Source: Gaoshiqia sp050298035 (lineage in GTDB: Bacteria > Bacteroidota > Bacteroidia > Bacteroidales > Prolixibacteraceae). Taken from it: 64,000 bases of DNA. A program made the translations under genes and the position numbers. The stretch lies in assembly GCA_050298035.1 (NCBI GenBank), contig JBNKTK010000002.1, positions 1 to 64,000 on the forward strand, written 5' to 3'. Positions 26,916-35,384 of this stretch are shown one piece after another. Within the stretch, counting starts at the first letter, position 1; every line of letters starts with the position of its first letter. The notes under the pieces are model-generated. The model made no database searches and had not been told where the DNA came from. It was given only the letters and a program-made list of their open reading frames with translations.

Positions 26916-27336
26916 TTAGCAAACCATTACCATTGTCAGTCATACTGACATTGTAAGGCTTCAGTTGTTCGGATGACGGGCCCTTTACAACATAACCTCC
27001 ATCAAACAGGTTGAACTGAGAGCCGCAAACCGGGCAGGTACCAATACCGCCATCTGGTTCAACACGAACAGCAGGATCAATTTCGTAAGGACAAGCGGCA
27101 TCAAACGCGTAATAATCGATGCCATTATACATGACGATAACACCGCCGTAGCCGGCAGCAAAATAAACAGCATTCCCGGGAACAGTCAAGTCATTGTTAT
27201 TAATCAGGTTTACCCGAAAAAACACACGCACGTACGGGATTGATGAATCCCAGTCATCTTTGCAGGAATAAGTTGCCAGCATGGCAAACAACAAGATGAA
27301 ACTAATACGTAGTGAGATTCGTTTTAAGCCGTTCAT
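26905..27336 (-). CDS. Rieske-like lipoprotein with histidine ligands missing
   Basis: The 143-residue protein has a lipoprotein-type signal (hydrophobic residues about 9-24, then YSC) and a small Rieske-type fold at about 65-130. Classical Rieske proteins bind a [2Fe-2S] cluster with CxH and CxxH. Here the equivalent segments read AACPYEID and CPVCGSQF, so both histidines are absent and three cysteines remain. The fold may bind a different metal centre or none. Similar Bacteroidota proteins exist, as far as I recall, without known function. It overlaps the convergent neighbour by 11 bp. Confidence 0.75.
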   Translation of the reverse strand: MNGLKRISLRISFILLFAMLATYSCKDDWDSSIPYVRVFFRVNLINNNDLTVPGNAVYFAAGYGGVIVMYNGIDYYAFDAACPYEIDPAVRVEPDGGIGTCPVCGSQFNLFDGGYVVKGPSSEQLKPYNVSMTDNGNGLLITN

Positions 27337-27407
27337 TTTTTATACCTTTATCAGACTAAACCAGTTTTAAACCGGTTTTATTTTATAACTGGTCAAAAAT
27401 AGCAAAA

Positions 27408-27806
27408 ATGGAAGATTATATTTTTATCATCATCGCAATAGTTCTTGCTATTTGGGGAGCAATCAACCAAAGCAAGAAAAAGAACAATCAGCTTCTTGCC
27501 GATGACGAAGACATTCCACAACAACGGCCATCGGTTTTTGAACAACTTTTTGAAGACGACTTTTTTGAGGAAGCCCCGCCTACTCCGGTTCAACAGGTTC
27601 CCTCTCCGGAAATATCCGCTCGTCAGTTTCAACCGTTAGCGCGCCCGGAGATACGAAAACCGGCACCTCCGCCTGTTCGCCCCAAACCGATTGAAGTAAT
27701 TGTTGAAAAAGAAGAAAAAACAACCAATACAATCAGCGCCCTGAAAAAAGATTTTTCATTGAAAAATGCTGTAATTTATTCTGAAATCCTACGAAGAAAA
27801 TACTAG
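27408..27806 (+). CDS. Small membrane-anchored protein with Pro-rich tail
   Basis: The 132-residue protein has one N-terminal transmembrane helix (IFIIIAIVLAIWGAI, about 5-19) and a short basic stop-transfer (KKK). An acidic then Pro-rich disordered segment follows (about 35-105), and a conserved-looking C-terminus ends ALKKDFSLKNAVIYSEILRR. Proteins of this pattern are common hypothetical proteins in Bacteroidota. I know no function. It stands alone upstream of greA with a hairpin 90 bp after its stop. Confidence 0.65.
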   Translation: MEDYIFIIIAIVLAIWGAINQSKKKNNQLLADDEDIPQQRPSVFEQLFEDDFFEEAPPTPVQQVPSPEISARQFQPLARPEIRKPAPPPVRPKPIEVIVEKEEKTTNTISALKKDFSLKNAVIYSEILRRKY

Positions 27807-27876
27807 AACAAACTAATAAACAATCGTTTAAATCCTTTTTTAAAACATAGCATTCGCAAAAATCAAATATTTTATA

Positions 27877-27884
27877 TAGCTTTG
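27877..27884 (+). promoter_or_regulatory. Putative -7 box (TAGCTTTG) for greA
   Basis: TAGCTTTG matches TAnnTTTG, with a near-match TTCG 20 bp upstream at 27853-27856. The predicted start near 27890 gives a leader of about 78 nt that begins with a terminator-like hairpin. Confidence 0.45.
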
Positions 27885-27896
27885 TAGATCTAAAAT

Positions 27897-27923
27897 GAAG
27901 AGTTCCGCCAGCCGGAATTCTTC
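27897..27923 (+). terminator. Terminator-like hairpin in the greA leader
   Basis: GAAGAGTTCCG pairs with CGGAATTCTTC (11 bp, one G-T wobble) around a CCAGC loop, followed by TTTATTTTAT. It lies just after the predicted greA start point and before the ATG at 27969. It could end the upstream gene's transcript or act as an attenuator of greA. A short frame (27895-27963, 22 codons) overlaps it. Confidence 0.6.
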
Positions 27924-27968
27924 TTTATTTTATGTAGTCACACAATCAAAGAAAAAAGTATAAACGAT

Positions 27969-28442
27969 ATGGGAAAGGTGACCTATATTACTCAGGATGG
28001 GTTAAACAAACTGAAAGTCGAACTGGAATATCTGATGAACGTGGAGCGCCCGGCAATTTCCAGACAAATTGGGGAAGCCATTGAAAAAGGTGATATTTCA
28101 GAGAATGCCGAGTATGATGCGGCTAAGGATGCACAAGGTATGCTTGAGGCCAAAATCGCTTTGCTCCGGGGAAAGATTGCCAATGCCCGGATTATTGATG
28201 AGTCTAAAATTGACACGTCATGTGTTCAGATTATGAACAAGGTGACCATCAAGAACAAAAAGAACAACTCGACCATGCAATACACGATTGTTTCGGAGCA
28301 TGAGGCCGATTTGAAATCAGGCAAACTCTCTATTGAAACACCAATTGCTAAAGGCTTGATTGGCAAAAAAGTAGGCGATGTGGTGGACATTAAGGTCCCA
28401 TCAGGGGTCATACCATTCGAAATTGTTGACATTGCACTGTAA
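27969..28442 (+). CDS. greA: Transcription elongation factor GreA
   Basis: GreA rescues backtracked RNA polymerase by stimulating cleavage of the nascent RNA. The 157-residue protein has the N-terminal coiled coil (about 5-75) with the acidic tip in GDISENAEYDAAKDAQ. A C-terminal FKBP-like domain shows SIETPIAKGLIGKKVGD. The length matches GreA exactly. It is followed 6 bp later by a HIT-family gene, so the two form an operon that ends at a terminator near 28870. The leader holds a terminator-like hairpin. Confidence 0.95.
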   Translation: MGKVTYITQDGLNKLKVELEYLMNVERPAISRQIGEAIEKGDISENAEYDAAKDAQGMLEAKIALLRGKIANARIIDESKIDTSCVQIMNKVTIKNKKNNSTMQYTIVSEHEADLKSGKLSIETPIAKGLIGKKVGDVVDIKVPSGVIPFEIVDIAL

Positions 28443-28448
28443 TTTAAA

Positions 28449-28847
28449 ATGGCAAGCATTTTCACTCGAATCGTAAATGGCGAAATCCCGGCCTACAAAG
28501 TAGCAGAGGACGACAACTTCCTGGCTTTCCTGGATATCTTTCCGGTGGCCAAAGGTCACACGCTGGTTATCCCCAAAAAAGAGGTGGATTACCTGTTCGA
28601 TTTAGATGATGAAACCTATATTGGCTTACAGCAGTTTTCAAAAAAAGTGGCCGAAGGGATCAAAAAGGCCATTCCGTGCCAGAAGGTTGGCGTGATGGTT
28701 TTAGGGCTTGAAGTCCCCCATGCGCACATCCATTTGGTGCCGATGCAAACCGAAGCTGATTTGCTTAATTTTTCGGATAAAAAGAAGTTTACCCCGGAAG
28801 AGTTTGCTGAAATTACAGCCAGAATCTCCAAAGAAGTTAATTTGTAG
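28449..28847 (+). CDS. HIT-family nucleotide hydrolase or transferase
   Basis: The 132-residue cytoplasmic protein has the histidine triad near its C-terminus, PHAHIHLVPM, in which the middle His forms the nucleotidyl intermediate. The N-terminus (IFTRIVNGEIPAYKVAEDD) and FPVAKGHTLVIPKKEV are typical of HinT-like enzymes that hydrolyse adenosine phosphoramidates. The physiological substrate is unknown. It is co-transcribed with greA, 6 bp apart. Confidence 0.92.
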   Translation: MASIFTRIVNGEIPAYKVAEDDNFLAFLDIFPVAKGHTLVIPKKEVDYLFDLDDETYIGLQQFSKKVAEGIKKAIPCQKVGVMVLGLEVPHAHIHLVPMQTEADLLNFSDKKKFTPEEFAEITARISKEVNL

Positions 28848-28858
28848 AATATGCCAGA

Positions 28859-28886
28859 ACCATCTGCCCAGGCAGGTGGTTTTTTA
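28859..28886 (+). terminator. Intrinsic terminator of greA-HIT operon
   Basis: ACCATCTGCC pairs with GGCAGGTGGT (one wobble) across a 2-nt centre (a pair or so opens to form the loop), followed by six T. It lies 12 bp after the stop of the HIT gene. Confidence 0.75.
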
Positions 28887-28923
28887 TTTCAGAAGATTTT
28901 CTTTTCCAATTCCAACCCCAGCC

Positions 28924-29496
28924 CTATTTTATCCGGCCGGGATTTTTTTTGACAAAATCGCCCCAGTTTTTATAGTCTCCTTTTGCGATCGGATTTTTCA
29001 TTTGCAGATAATGGCAGATTGCAACAGCAACGGCATCGGTCGCATCCAACTCAGGAGGCAGGTCATCTACCTTCAGCATGTTTTTCAGGAAGTAGGCCAC
29101 CTGCTCTTTTGCTGCCCGCCCCATCCCGGTGATGGCTTGTTTTACTTTCAGGGGCGCATACTCAAAAACCGGGATATCGCGGTGAAGGGCCAGTCCCATC
29201 ACAATTCCCTGTGCCCGCCCAAGCTTCAGCATAGCCTGAATATCTTTCCCGTAAAATGGCGACTCAATAGCCAGTTCATCGGGCAAATATTCCTCAATTA
29301 AAGCTTGAGTACGGTTAAAAATATGCTTCAACCGAAGGTAATGATTGTTAAATCCGGCTGTCTTGACAACACCCACCTGCAGGATTTCCGGTTTGTTGTT
29401 TTTGATTTCAATCAAACCATACCCCATCACGATCGTTCCCGGGTCTATCCCCAATATGCGTTTCCCTTCCAGTTCCATTTCATTATTTCCTGACAA
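28924..29496 (-). CDS. ruvC: Holliday junction endonuclease RuvC
   Basis: RuvC cuts Holliday junctions with RuvAB during recombination. The 190-residue protein starts its fold with ILGIDPGTIVMGYGLIE, which carries the first catalytic Asp. AIESPFYGKDIQAMLKLGRA supplies the Glu, and ELDATDAVAVAICH the last acidic pair. The length is normal. It is convergent with the HIT gene and lies 36 bp downstream of the EamA gene on the same strand. Confidence 0.95.
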   Translation of the reverse strand: MSGNNEMELEGKRILGIDPGTIVMGYGLIEIKNNKPEILQVGVVKTAGFNNHYLRLKHIFNRTQALIEEYLPDELAIESPFYGKDIQAMLKLGRAQGIVMGLALHRDIPVFEYAPLKVKQAITGMGRAAKEQVAYFLKNMLKVDDLPPELDATDAVAVAICHYLQMKNPIAKGDYKNWGDFVKKNPGRIK

Positions 29497-29532
29497 AGAA
29501 AGTTGCCAGGATTTCTTTTATTCTTAAAAAAT

Positions 29533-30459
29533 TCACAATACCCACCAAGCCCCTGGTTTAAACATATTCCTCAACCTTTTCTTTTTTAGTTGCTGAATAA
29601 ATATCCCTAAAAGTATAAAACTTAACCCAATAAACGTGGTTGCATAAATTGTTTCGTGTAAAATGAAGTAGATGAAAACCAACGATAAAAAAGGGGTCAA
29701 GAAAATAAAGTTGCCGGTAACTGCATTGTTCTCACTCCGGTGCAGGGCATTGATCCAAACAATGTAGGTTATTCCCAGTTCGAACAAACCAACATAAACG
29801 GCTGCCGCCAAATGTTTGTCGAACTGAAAACTGAAACTTGCCTCGCTGTCAAAAACACGGTAAAGCAACAGGTAGATTAATCCAAAAACAAAATTCCAGA
29901 AAAGGACAAAAAGCTTGTCCCGTTTATCCTTGGTACTCAAAATCCAGTAAAGCGACCAGATCACACTGCTTACAAGTGCCAGTATTGCACCGGTTGTATT
30001 GGTCTTCGAAAAGCCATCGACACTGCCTTGCGATGAAATAAAAACCACCCCCGCAAAACTTAACAGGATTGCCCACAAGTTGCGCCAGCTGATTTTCTGC
30101 CCAAGAAACGGAACAGATAAAACGGCCAGGGTAATCGGCCAAACCATATTCAGCGCCTGCGTAACCTGAGCCGGGTTCAGCGAATACGCTTTGAAAAGGA
30201 TGAGGTAATACAGAAAAGGGTTCAGGAAACCTTGCATGGCCGACTGCATCAATTGCATCGCCGACATATGGAATAATGTTGAAAGCTTCCCCCTGACCAG
30301 TAAGACAAGAAAAAAGAATGTTGTGGAAACCGTGGTCCCGACAAAAATCAATTGAAACGGGCTCATTGTCTCCAAGGCAATTTTAAATGCCGTTGCCACC
30401 GTCGACCAAAGCAATACAGCAACCAATGCCAATAAAATAGCCGAATTCTGGTTCTTCAT
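29533..30459 (-). CDS. EamA/DMT-family membrane transporter
   Basis: The 308-residue protein has about ten hydrophobic helices arranged as two EamA repeats, the layout of drug/metabolite transporters. The first repeat begins ILLALVAVLLWSTVATAFK and the second GAILALVSSVIWSLYWILS. The substrate cannot be told from sequence. Its ATG follows the TAA of the upstream TPR gene with no gap (TAAATG), so the two are translationally coupled. Confidence 0.88.
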   Translation of the reverse strand: MKNQNSAILLALVAVLLWSTVATAFKIALETMSPFQLIFVGTTVSTTFFFLVLLVRGKLSTLFHMSAMQLMQSAMQGFLNPFLYYLILFKAYSLNPAQVTQALNMVWPITLAVLSVPFLGQKISWRNLWAILLSFAGVVFISSQGSVDGFSKTNTTGAILALVSSVIWSLYWILSTKDKRDKLFVLFWNFVFGLIYLLLYRVFDSEASFSFQFDKHLAAAVYVGLFELGITYIVWINALHRSENNAVTGNFIFLTPFLSLVFIYFILHETIYATTFIGLSFILLGIFIQQLKKKRLRNMFKPGAWWVL

Positions 30460-32343
30460 TTAGTTGATATCTTCTCCGTTAAAGAAGTTTGTCCCTTCGT
30501 CCTTGCCAAAGTCGCCACGCAACTCGCGGTACCTACGCCTGGCCTCACTCACGTAGACACTTCCCGGATATTTAACCAACATCTCTTTAAAAAGTTCCTG
30601 TGCTTTCTCTTTTTGATTTAGGTGGTTACTGTATAATTCGGCCAACCGGTACATGGCATCATCGCCCAGTAATCCGGTTGGATATTCGTTCATTATTCTC
30701 GTGTAGTACTCCGCTGCCTGATCAAATTTGGCATCGGCAACCAACAGGTTGGCCTTTCTGAAATAGATGTCATCAATCAACGAGTTGTACGGATAGGCCA
30801 GCTCAATGGAATCGAGCACAGCCCAGGCTTTTTCCTTTTCATTTTTAAAGCTGTAAAAGTCGGCCCGTGCAAACAGCTGAACAGGAACGGACGTCGTGTC
30901 CAGGTCAGAATTGTTCCCAATGAAAAGCGACAGCTCCATGGCATCGTTGGCCACCAGTTTCGACGTGCTGGCTTTAATAACGTCAAGCTGTGCTTTTGCC
31001 CACTGCAAATCGCCGATAAAGTAGCTCAACCGTGCTTTTTTCAGTTTCACCTCATCCCCCAGGTCATTCATTTTATTACTTTCAATTACCTGCGAGTACA
31101 GTAAAACCGCCTCCCAAACGTCTCCGTTGTAAACATTGATGTCGGCCAGTTCTGTTTTCAGTTCATCGCGCTGAACCCGGTTCAGCCCCGGCAGCACCAT
31201 TGCATTGTTCAGCAAATCAACAGCCTTGTCCGTTTCGGCCATCCAAAAGGCAAGAAAATGAGCATAGTTCTGGATCAGCTTATACGATTCGGGGGAATAA
31301 CCTATCTGCTCAAATGTTTTTTCAAACTGAAGGTTCAACTCCTGAGGTTGTTGCTGCTCTTTAGATGTTTCGGTGAAACGGGCATATTGCAATTGCATCC
31401 GTTCGAGCATAGCCGCCGGATAATATGGATTTTGCTCTCCTTTTGCCAGGATGTAATCATAGGACTTCAGCGCTTCAGCATAAACTTTGTTATGCCCGGC
31501 AATTTGGGCCAGGTTCATAATCGGTGCATCTTCCTGTCCGGTCCGCTTATCCAATGCAATTTGCTGACGAAGGGCGCCCGAAAAATTTTGCTCCTGCAAA
31601 AATAACCAGATCAACACCCGGTTGTAAGCCATCACATCCGGCTCCTTTTGCATTTGCCTGAGCAACATGGTGCGCAACTGCCCTCTGAGCGAATTATCCA
31701 CATCCATCCGAAAGGCAGATTGCACCACACTTTGCATGCGTCCTATAGCCGTTTCGTCCTCCCGGATCAGTTGCAAATATTCATCGAACATCTTTTCATA
31801 ATTTCGCTCGTACATGTAAACGCGCCCCAACTCGTAATGAAAGCTTTCGCCTGGAAACTTTTGCCGGGCATCCTGATACAATTTCTCGGCAAAGTCAAAC
31901 TCTCCTTTACCAATCATCATATTAGCCAAACGGGTATAATCAATTTTGTTGGGCTCCACCTGTTCGATAGCTTTCTCAAGCATGGCATTGCCTTCGTCGT
32001 AACGGTTCTGTTTTTTCAGCAAGTACGACCACAAAACATACAACGAGGCATCTTTACCGGTATGTCGTAGTTCCTGTTTTATCTCCTTTTCGGCTGTGGA
32101 ATAATTCTGGGTTTCAATCAGGCAGTTCAGGTACACCTCAAAATAGTATTGAGTGCCTGAAGTCTCATACAATTCTTTGAACAGCACCGATGCTTTTTCG
32201 TATTCTTTGCCCTGGTAATACCGGTTGGCCAACTGTAGCTTATTGGTGTCGATTTTCAGGTGTTGCCCCGACACAAAAAGCGGAAAAACCATGAGAGCCA
32301 GGATTCCCGCAAACCAAAACCATTTTTTTGTTTTTGCTGCCAT
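30460..32343 (-). CDS. Secreted TPR-repeat protein
   Basis: From the ATG at 32343 the protein has 627 residues; an in-frame start at 32427 would place 28 residues before the signal peptide and is rejected. A signal peptide (about 1-27, ending VSGQ) is followed by TPR-like helical repeats throughout, for example LANRYYQGKEYEKASVLFKE and FDQAAEYYTRIMNEYPTG. The last repeats (AMYRLAELYSNHLNQKEKAQ, then ARRRYRELRGD) resemble BamD/YbgF-like tails. It probably acts as a periplasmic or outer-membrane scaffold, but its partner is unknown. It is coupled to the downstream EamA transporter. Confidence 0.8.
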   Translation of the reverse strand: MAAKTKKWFWFAGILALMVFPLFVSGQHLKIDTNKLQLANRYYQGKEYEKASVLFKELYETSGTQYYFEVYLNCLIETQNYSTAEKEIKQELRHTGKDASLYVLWSYLLKKQNRYDEGNAMLEKAIEQVEPNKIDYTRLANMMIGKGEFDFAEKLYQDARQKFPGESFHYELGRVYMYERNYEKMFDEYLQLIREDETAIGRMQSVVQSAFRMDVDNSLRGQLRTMLLRQMQKEPDVMAYNRVLIWLFLQEQNFSGALRQQIALDKRTGQEDAPIMNLAQIAGHNKVYAEALKSYDYILAKGEQNPYYPAAMLERMQLQYARFTETSKEQQQPQELNLQFEKTFEQIGYSPESYKLIQNYAHFLAFWMAETDKAVDLLNNAMVLPGLNRVQRDELKTELADINVYNGDVWEAVLLYSQVIESNKMNDLGDEVKLKKARLSYFIGDLQWAKAQLDVIKASTSKLVANDAMELSLFIGNNSDLDTTSVPVQLFARADFYSFKNEKEKAWAVLDSIELAYPYNSLIDDIYFRKANLLVADAKFDQAAEYYTRIMNEYPTGLLGDDAMYRLAELYSNHLNQKEKAQELFKEMLVKYPGSVYVSEARRRYRELRGDFGKDEGTNFFNGEDIN

Positions 32344-32476
32344 TACCTGCAAAAATAACAATCCCTGCTGATGAAAGTCACACGTGCCGGTAATTAAATG
32401 AAAAGAATATATGAGACTGCAAGCCAACCACAGTCATCTACACACAGAACCAACCCCGGAACACTGACTTTCGCTC

Positions 32477-32507
32477 TTTGCCCTGTCCGATAATTCAACT
32501 ATTTTTG
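32477..32507 (+). promoter_or_regulatory. Bacteroidota-type promoter of lipA
   Basis: TTTG at 32477-32480 and TATTTTTG at 32500-32507 are 19 bp apart, a full match to the Bacteroidota vegetative promoter. Transcription would start near 32514, about 13 bp before the ATG at 32527. Confidence 0.65.
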
Positions 32508-32526
32508 GTGAAAATTTCCAAAAATC

Positions 32527-33390
32527 ATGAGCGACGAATCACTGCCACGGCAACGCCTGCCGCGCTGGATGAAAATGAAGATGCCCAAAGGTGAAAGCTA
32601 TTCCAAAGTAAAAAACCTGGTAAACAAGCATGGGCTTCACACCATTTGCACCAGCGGGAACTGCCCCAACATTGGCGAATGCTGGAACCGTGGAACGGCA
32701 ACATTTATGATCCTGGGGAACATTTGTACCCGCAATTGCAAATTTTGCGGTGTGCAAACCGGGAAACCGCTGCCACCCGACCCACAGGAACCAAAACGCG
32801 TGGCTGAATCCGTGCGGTTGATGCAACTGAAACATGCCGTCATCACCTCGGTTGACCGGGATGACTTGCCCGATCTTGGGGCATCATTCTGGGCTGAAAC
32901 GATTCGAGAAGTCAAACAGCTCAACCCGGCAACCAAACTGGAGGTATTGATCCCGGATTTTCAGGGACGGGAAGAATTGGTTTTACAAGTTGCCGATGCC
33001 AGACCGGATGTCATCTCACACAACATGGAAACCGTTGAACGGTTGACACCGCAAATTCGCAGTGCCGCCAAATATCGCCAAAGCCTGGACGTCATTTCCA
33101 CCATCGCAAAAACCGGACTGGTGGCAAAATCGGGGATCATGCTTGGGCTTGGCGAAACCGAAGAGGAAGTATTGCAAACCATGGATGACCTGCTGGCTGC
33201 CGGTTGCAAAGTGATGACGATTGGCCAGTACCTGGCGCCAACCAGATCACACATCCAGGTAAAAGAATACATCACTCCCGAACAATTTGAGAAGTACCGA
33301 ACAATCGGGATCGAAAAGGGTTTTTCTTTTGTTGAAAGCAGTCCGTTGGTTCGATCATCGTACCGGGCAGAAATGCATGTGGAGGCCTAA
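32527..33390 (+). CDS. lipA: Lipoyl synthase
   Basis: LipA is a radical-SAM enzyme that inserts two sulfurs into protein-bound octanoyl groups. The 287-residue protein has both [4Fe-4S] sites: the auxiliary cluster CTSGNCPNIGEC and the radical-SAM CTRNCKFCGV. NPATKLEVLIPDFQG and SGIMLGLGETEEEVLQ are also family signatures, as is the C-terminal SPLVRSSYRAE. It lies upstream of lipB, so both steps of lipoate synthesis are together. A well-formed promoter precedes it. Confidence 0.96.
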   Translation: MSDESLPRQRLPRWMKMKMPKGESYSKVKNLVNKHGLHTICTSGNCPNIGECWNRGTATFMILGNICTRNCKFCGVQTGKPLPPDPQEPKRVAESVRLMQLKHAVITSVDRDDLPDLGASFWAETIREVKQLNPATKLEVLIPDFQGREELVLQVADARPDVISHNMETVERLTPQIRSAAKYRQSLDVISTIAKTGLVAKSGIMLGLGETEEEVLQTMDDLLAAGCKVMTIGQYLAPTRSHIQVKEYITPEQFEKYRTIGIEKGFSFVESSPLVRSSYRAEMHVEA

Positions 33391-33490
33391 AAAACAAAAG
33401 CCTCCCCCGTCCCCCCCAAAGGAGGGGAGAATTAACAAACAAGCATGGCTCCCATGAAACGAGTGGCATGTCCCTCAATCCGGAATTTGG

Positions 33491-33506
33491 CCCGATTGTT
33501 ATCGGG
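33491..33506. repeat. Short CCCGAT/ATCGGG hairpin repeat
   Basis: CCCGATTGTTATCGGG forms a 6-bp stem with a 4-nt loop in the lipA-lipB spacer. It belongs to the same dispersed family as 16369-16382 and 42797-42812. Confidence 0.45.
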
Positions 33507-33531
33507 ATTGGAACTTGAAATTTAAATAGAA

Positions 33532-34200
33532 ATGGCAAAATTTAATTACGAAGACGTTGGTCTGAAAGATTATAAAGACTGTTGGGACTACCAGGAAGAA
33601 ATACTGGCAGAAGTTCAGGCCGATAAAAAGACAAAAGGCGACCCGACAGAACTCAACCGTTTTTTACTTGTTGAACATCCGCATGTTTACACACTTGGCA
33701 AAAGCGGAGACGAACACAATCTACTGATCCATGGCGATTTTTTAAAGAAGATTGAAGCCACCTTCTACAAAATAAACCGGGGTGGCGACATTACTTACCA
33801 TGGCCCCGGGCAGTTGGTGGGCTATCCGATTATCGACCTGGAATATTACAAAATCGGGGTGCGCGAATACATCGAAAAGATGGAAGATGCAATCATTGCA
33901 ACTTTAGCCCACTACGGACTGACCGGAGGAAGAAAAGAAGGGGCAACCGGTGTTTGGCTCGATGCGGACGTCCCGGCAAAGGCCCGGAAAATTTGCGCCA
34001 TCGGTGTTCGCGTTAGCCGCTATGTTACCATGCACGGTTTTGCACTGAATGTGAATACCGACATGCGCTACTTCAACTATATCAACCCATGTGGCTTTAT
34101 CACCTACGGCGTAACCTCGCTGGAACGGGAACTGGGACACAAAGTAGATATGGACGAAGTAAAAGAAGTGGTGAAGCAGAAGTTTGACGAAATCTATTGA
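33532..34200 (+). CDS. lipB: Octanoyl-ACP:protein octanoyltransferase
   Basis: LipB moves octanoate from acyl carrier protein to lipoyl domains, the substrate for LipA. The 222-residue protein has HPHVYTLGKSGD and INRGGDITYHGPGQLVGYPI, then GATGVWLD and KICAIGVRVSRYVTMHGFAL. The catalytic pair is expected as Lys in RKICAIGV and Cys in INPCGF. It follows lipA by 141 bp, which contain a hairpin repeat. Confidence 0.95.
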   Translation: MAKFNYEDVGLKDYKDCWDYQEEILAEVQADKKTKGDPTELNRFLLVEHPHVYTLGKSGDEHNLLIHGDFLKKIEATFYKINRGGDITYHGPGQLVGYPIIDLEYYKIGVREYIEKMEDAIIATLAHYGLTGGRKEGATGVWLDADVPAKARKICAIGVRVSRYVTMHGFALNVNTDMRYFNYINPCGFITYGVTSLERELGHKVDMDEVKEVVKQKFDEIY

Positions 34201-34218
34201 TGAAGGTCGTAATTAATG

Positions 34219-34401
34219 ATTAGTCATTGGATAATTGGTCATTTATTGTCATTCTGTAGTCATTAATTGTTTTTGAGCAGCAACGAATGACTACAGAATG
34301 ACAATTTAATGACGATAAATGACATTGGGTAGATTGTCAGATATTCAATGACATTTAAGTACAGCTCCTAATTACTAATGACCAATTATCCAATGACTAA
34401 C
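34219..34401. repeat. MITE-like palindromic element, 183 bp
   Basis: The element is bounded by inverted repeats of 24 bp (ATTAGTCATTGGATAATTGG... against its complement at 34378-34401) matching at 23 of 24 positions. Inner arms also pair (GTCATTCTGTAGTCATT with AATGACTACAGAATGAC). It has no coding capacity. A diverged, longer copy lies at 37137-37382 and a fragment at 2714-2755. This is the whole content of the lipB-methyltransferase spacer. Confidence 0.75.
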
Positions 34402-34408
34402 AACTAAC

Positions 34409-35068
34409 ATGGATTTTAACATGAATATTTTTGCAAAAAAAGAAGTCGCGGCAGCGTATGATGCTTACTACCAAAGTGAGCAGGGACAACTGGTTGACAA
34501 ATTGGAGAAGCTGGCAGTGCAAAAGTTACTTGCACCAATTGCTCCCGGACAAATGCTTGAGATTGGGTGCGGCACCGGCCACTGGACGGCATTCTTTGCA
34601 GAACAGGGATTCCGGGTTACGGCAACAGATGTGGTAGATGAAATGATGAAGTTTGCCAAAGAAAGATCATTGCCCAATGTGCAATATCAGAAAGCCGACG
34701 TTCGCAATTTACCCTTCGCCGACAATTCGTTTGACCAGGTTGCTGTAATTACGGCACTCGAATTTTGCGGCGATATCCCCAAAGCTTTTTCCGAAATCAG
34801 ACGGGTATTGAAACCCGGCGGCTGGCTGATTGCCGGGTGCCTGAATGCTGATTCGACACTCGGCAAAATCAAAAGCCAGGACCCGGTTTACAGACATGGC
34901 AATTTTATGTCCCACACCCAACTAGAAGATTTTCTGCTTGAATTCGGTACCCCTACAATTATTGAGTGCGTTCATTTATCTGCTGATTTGAAGATTTTGG
35001 ATGAGACTGAAGATAAAACCAATGTGCCGGGAGTTTTCATGGCTGCGGCCGTACAAAAATCAGAATAA
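34409..35068 (+). CDS. Class I SAM-dependent methyltransferase
   Basis: The 219-residue cytoplasmic protein has the SAM-binding motif MLEIGCGTGHWTAFFAEQG, the acidic end of strand two in VTATDVVDEM and a post-II VLKPGGWLIAGCL. It belongs to the broad Methyltransf_11/UbiE-like group; the substrate is not evident. An alternative ATG at 34421 (MNIFAKK) would shorten it by 4 residues. Its TAA overlaps the ATG of the next gene by one base, so the pair is translationally coupled. Confidence 0.85.
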   Translation: MDFNMNIFAKKEVAAAYDAYYQSEQGQLVDKLEKLAVQKLLAPIAPGQMLEIGCGTGHWTAFFAEQGFRVTATDVVDEMMKFAKERSLPNVQYQKADVRNLPFADNSFDQVAVITALEFCGDIPKAFSEIRRVLKPGGWLIAGCLNADSTLGKIKSQDPVYRHGNFMSHTQLEDFLLEFGTPTIIECVHLSADLKILDETEDKTNVPGVFMAAAVQKSE

Positions 35069-35316
35069 TGCATATCACTGTTGAAATAAGCTACTACCCA
35101 CTCGTGAATGACTACGATCAGCCTGTTCACGAACTGCTGAAATTGTTGAAGAACCAACCGGAAATTTCAACGGAGGTGGGGACAATGAGCACTTTGCTCA
35201 GCGGAGAATATGAGCCGGTCATGAACCTGCTCAACCGGGCAATAAAACAACTGATGCAAAAATACCCTTCGGTTTTTACGATTAAGATCGCGAATGCCTG
35301 CGAAGTAAAAAAATGA
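35068..35316 (+). CDS. Small YkoF/thiamine-binding-like protein
   Basis: This 82-residue protein resembles the MTH1187/YkoF fold: a strand (ITVEISYYPL), a helix (PVHELLKLLKN), STEVGTMSTLLSGEYEPVM and a final helix and strand. Related proteins bind thiamine or its pyrimidine part, so a role as a small ligand-binding protein is possible. It is coupled to the upstream methyltransferase by a one-base stop/start overlap, suggesting a shared task. The assignment rests on pattern only. Confidence 0.65.
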   Translation: MHITVEISYYPLVNDYDQPVHELLKLLKNQPEISTEVGTMSTLLSGEYEPVMNLLNRAIKQLMQKYPSVFTIKIANACEVKK

Positions 35317-35384
35317 TCTTCCGGGAAATACCTGTTCTGAATTTCGCCTCAGATTAGAGGTACCCCTGTGCCGCCTTCACAACT

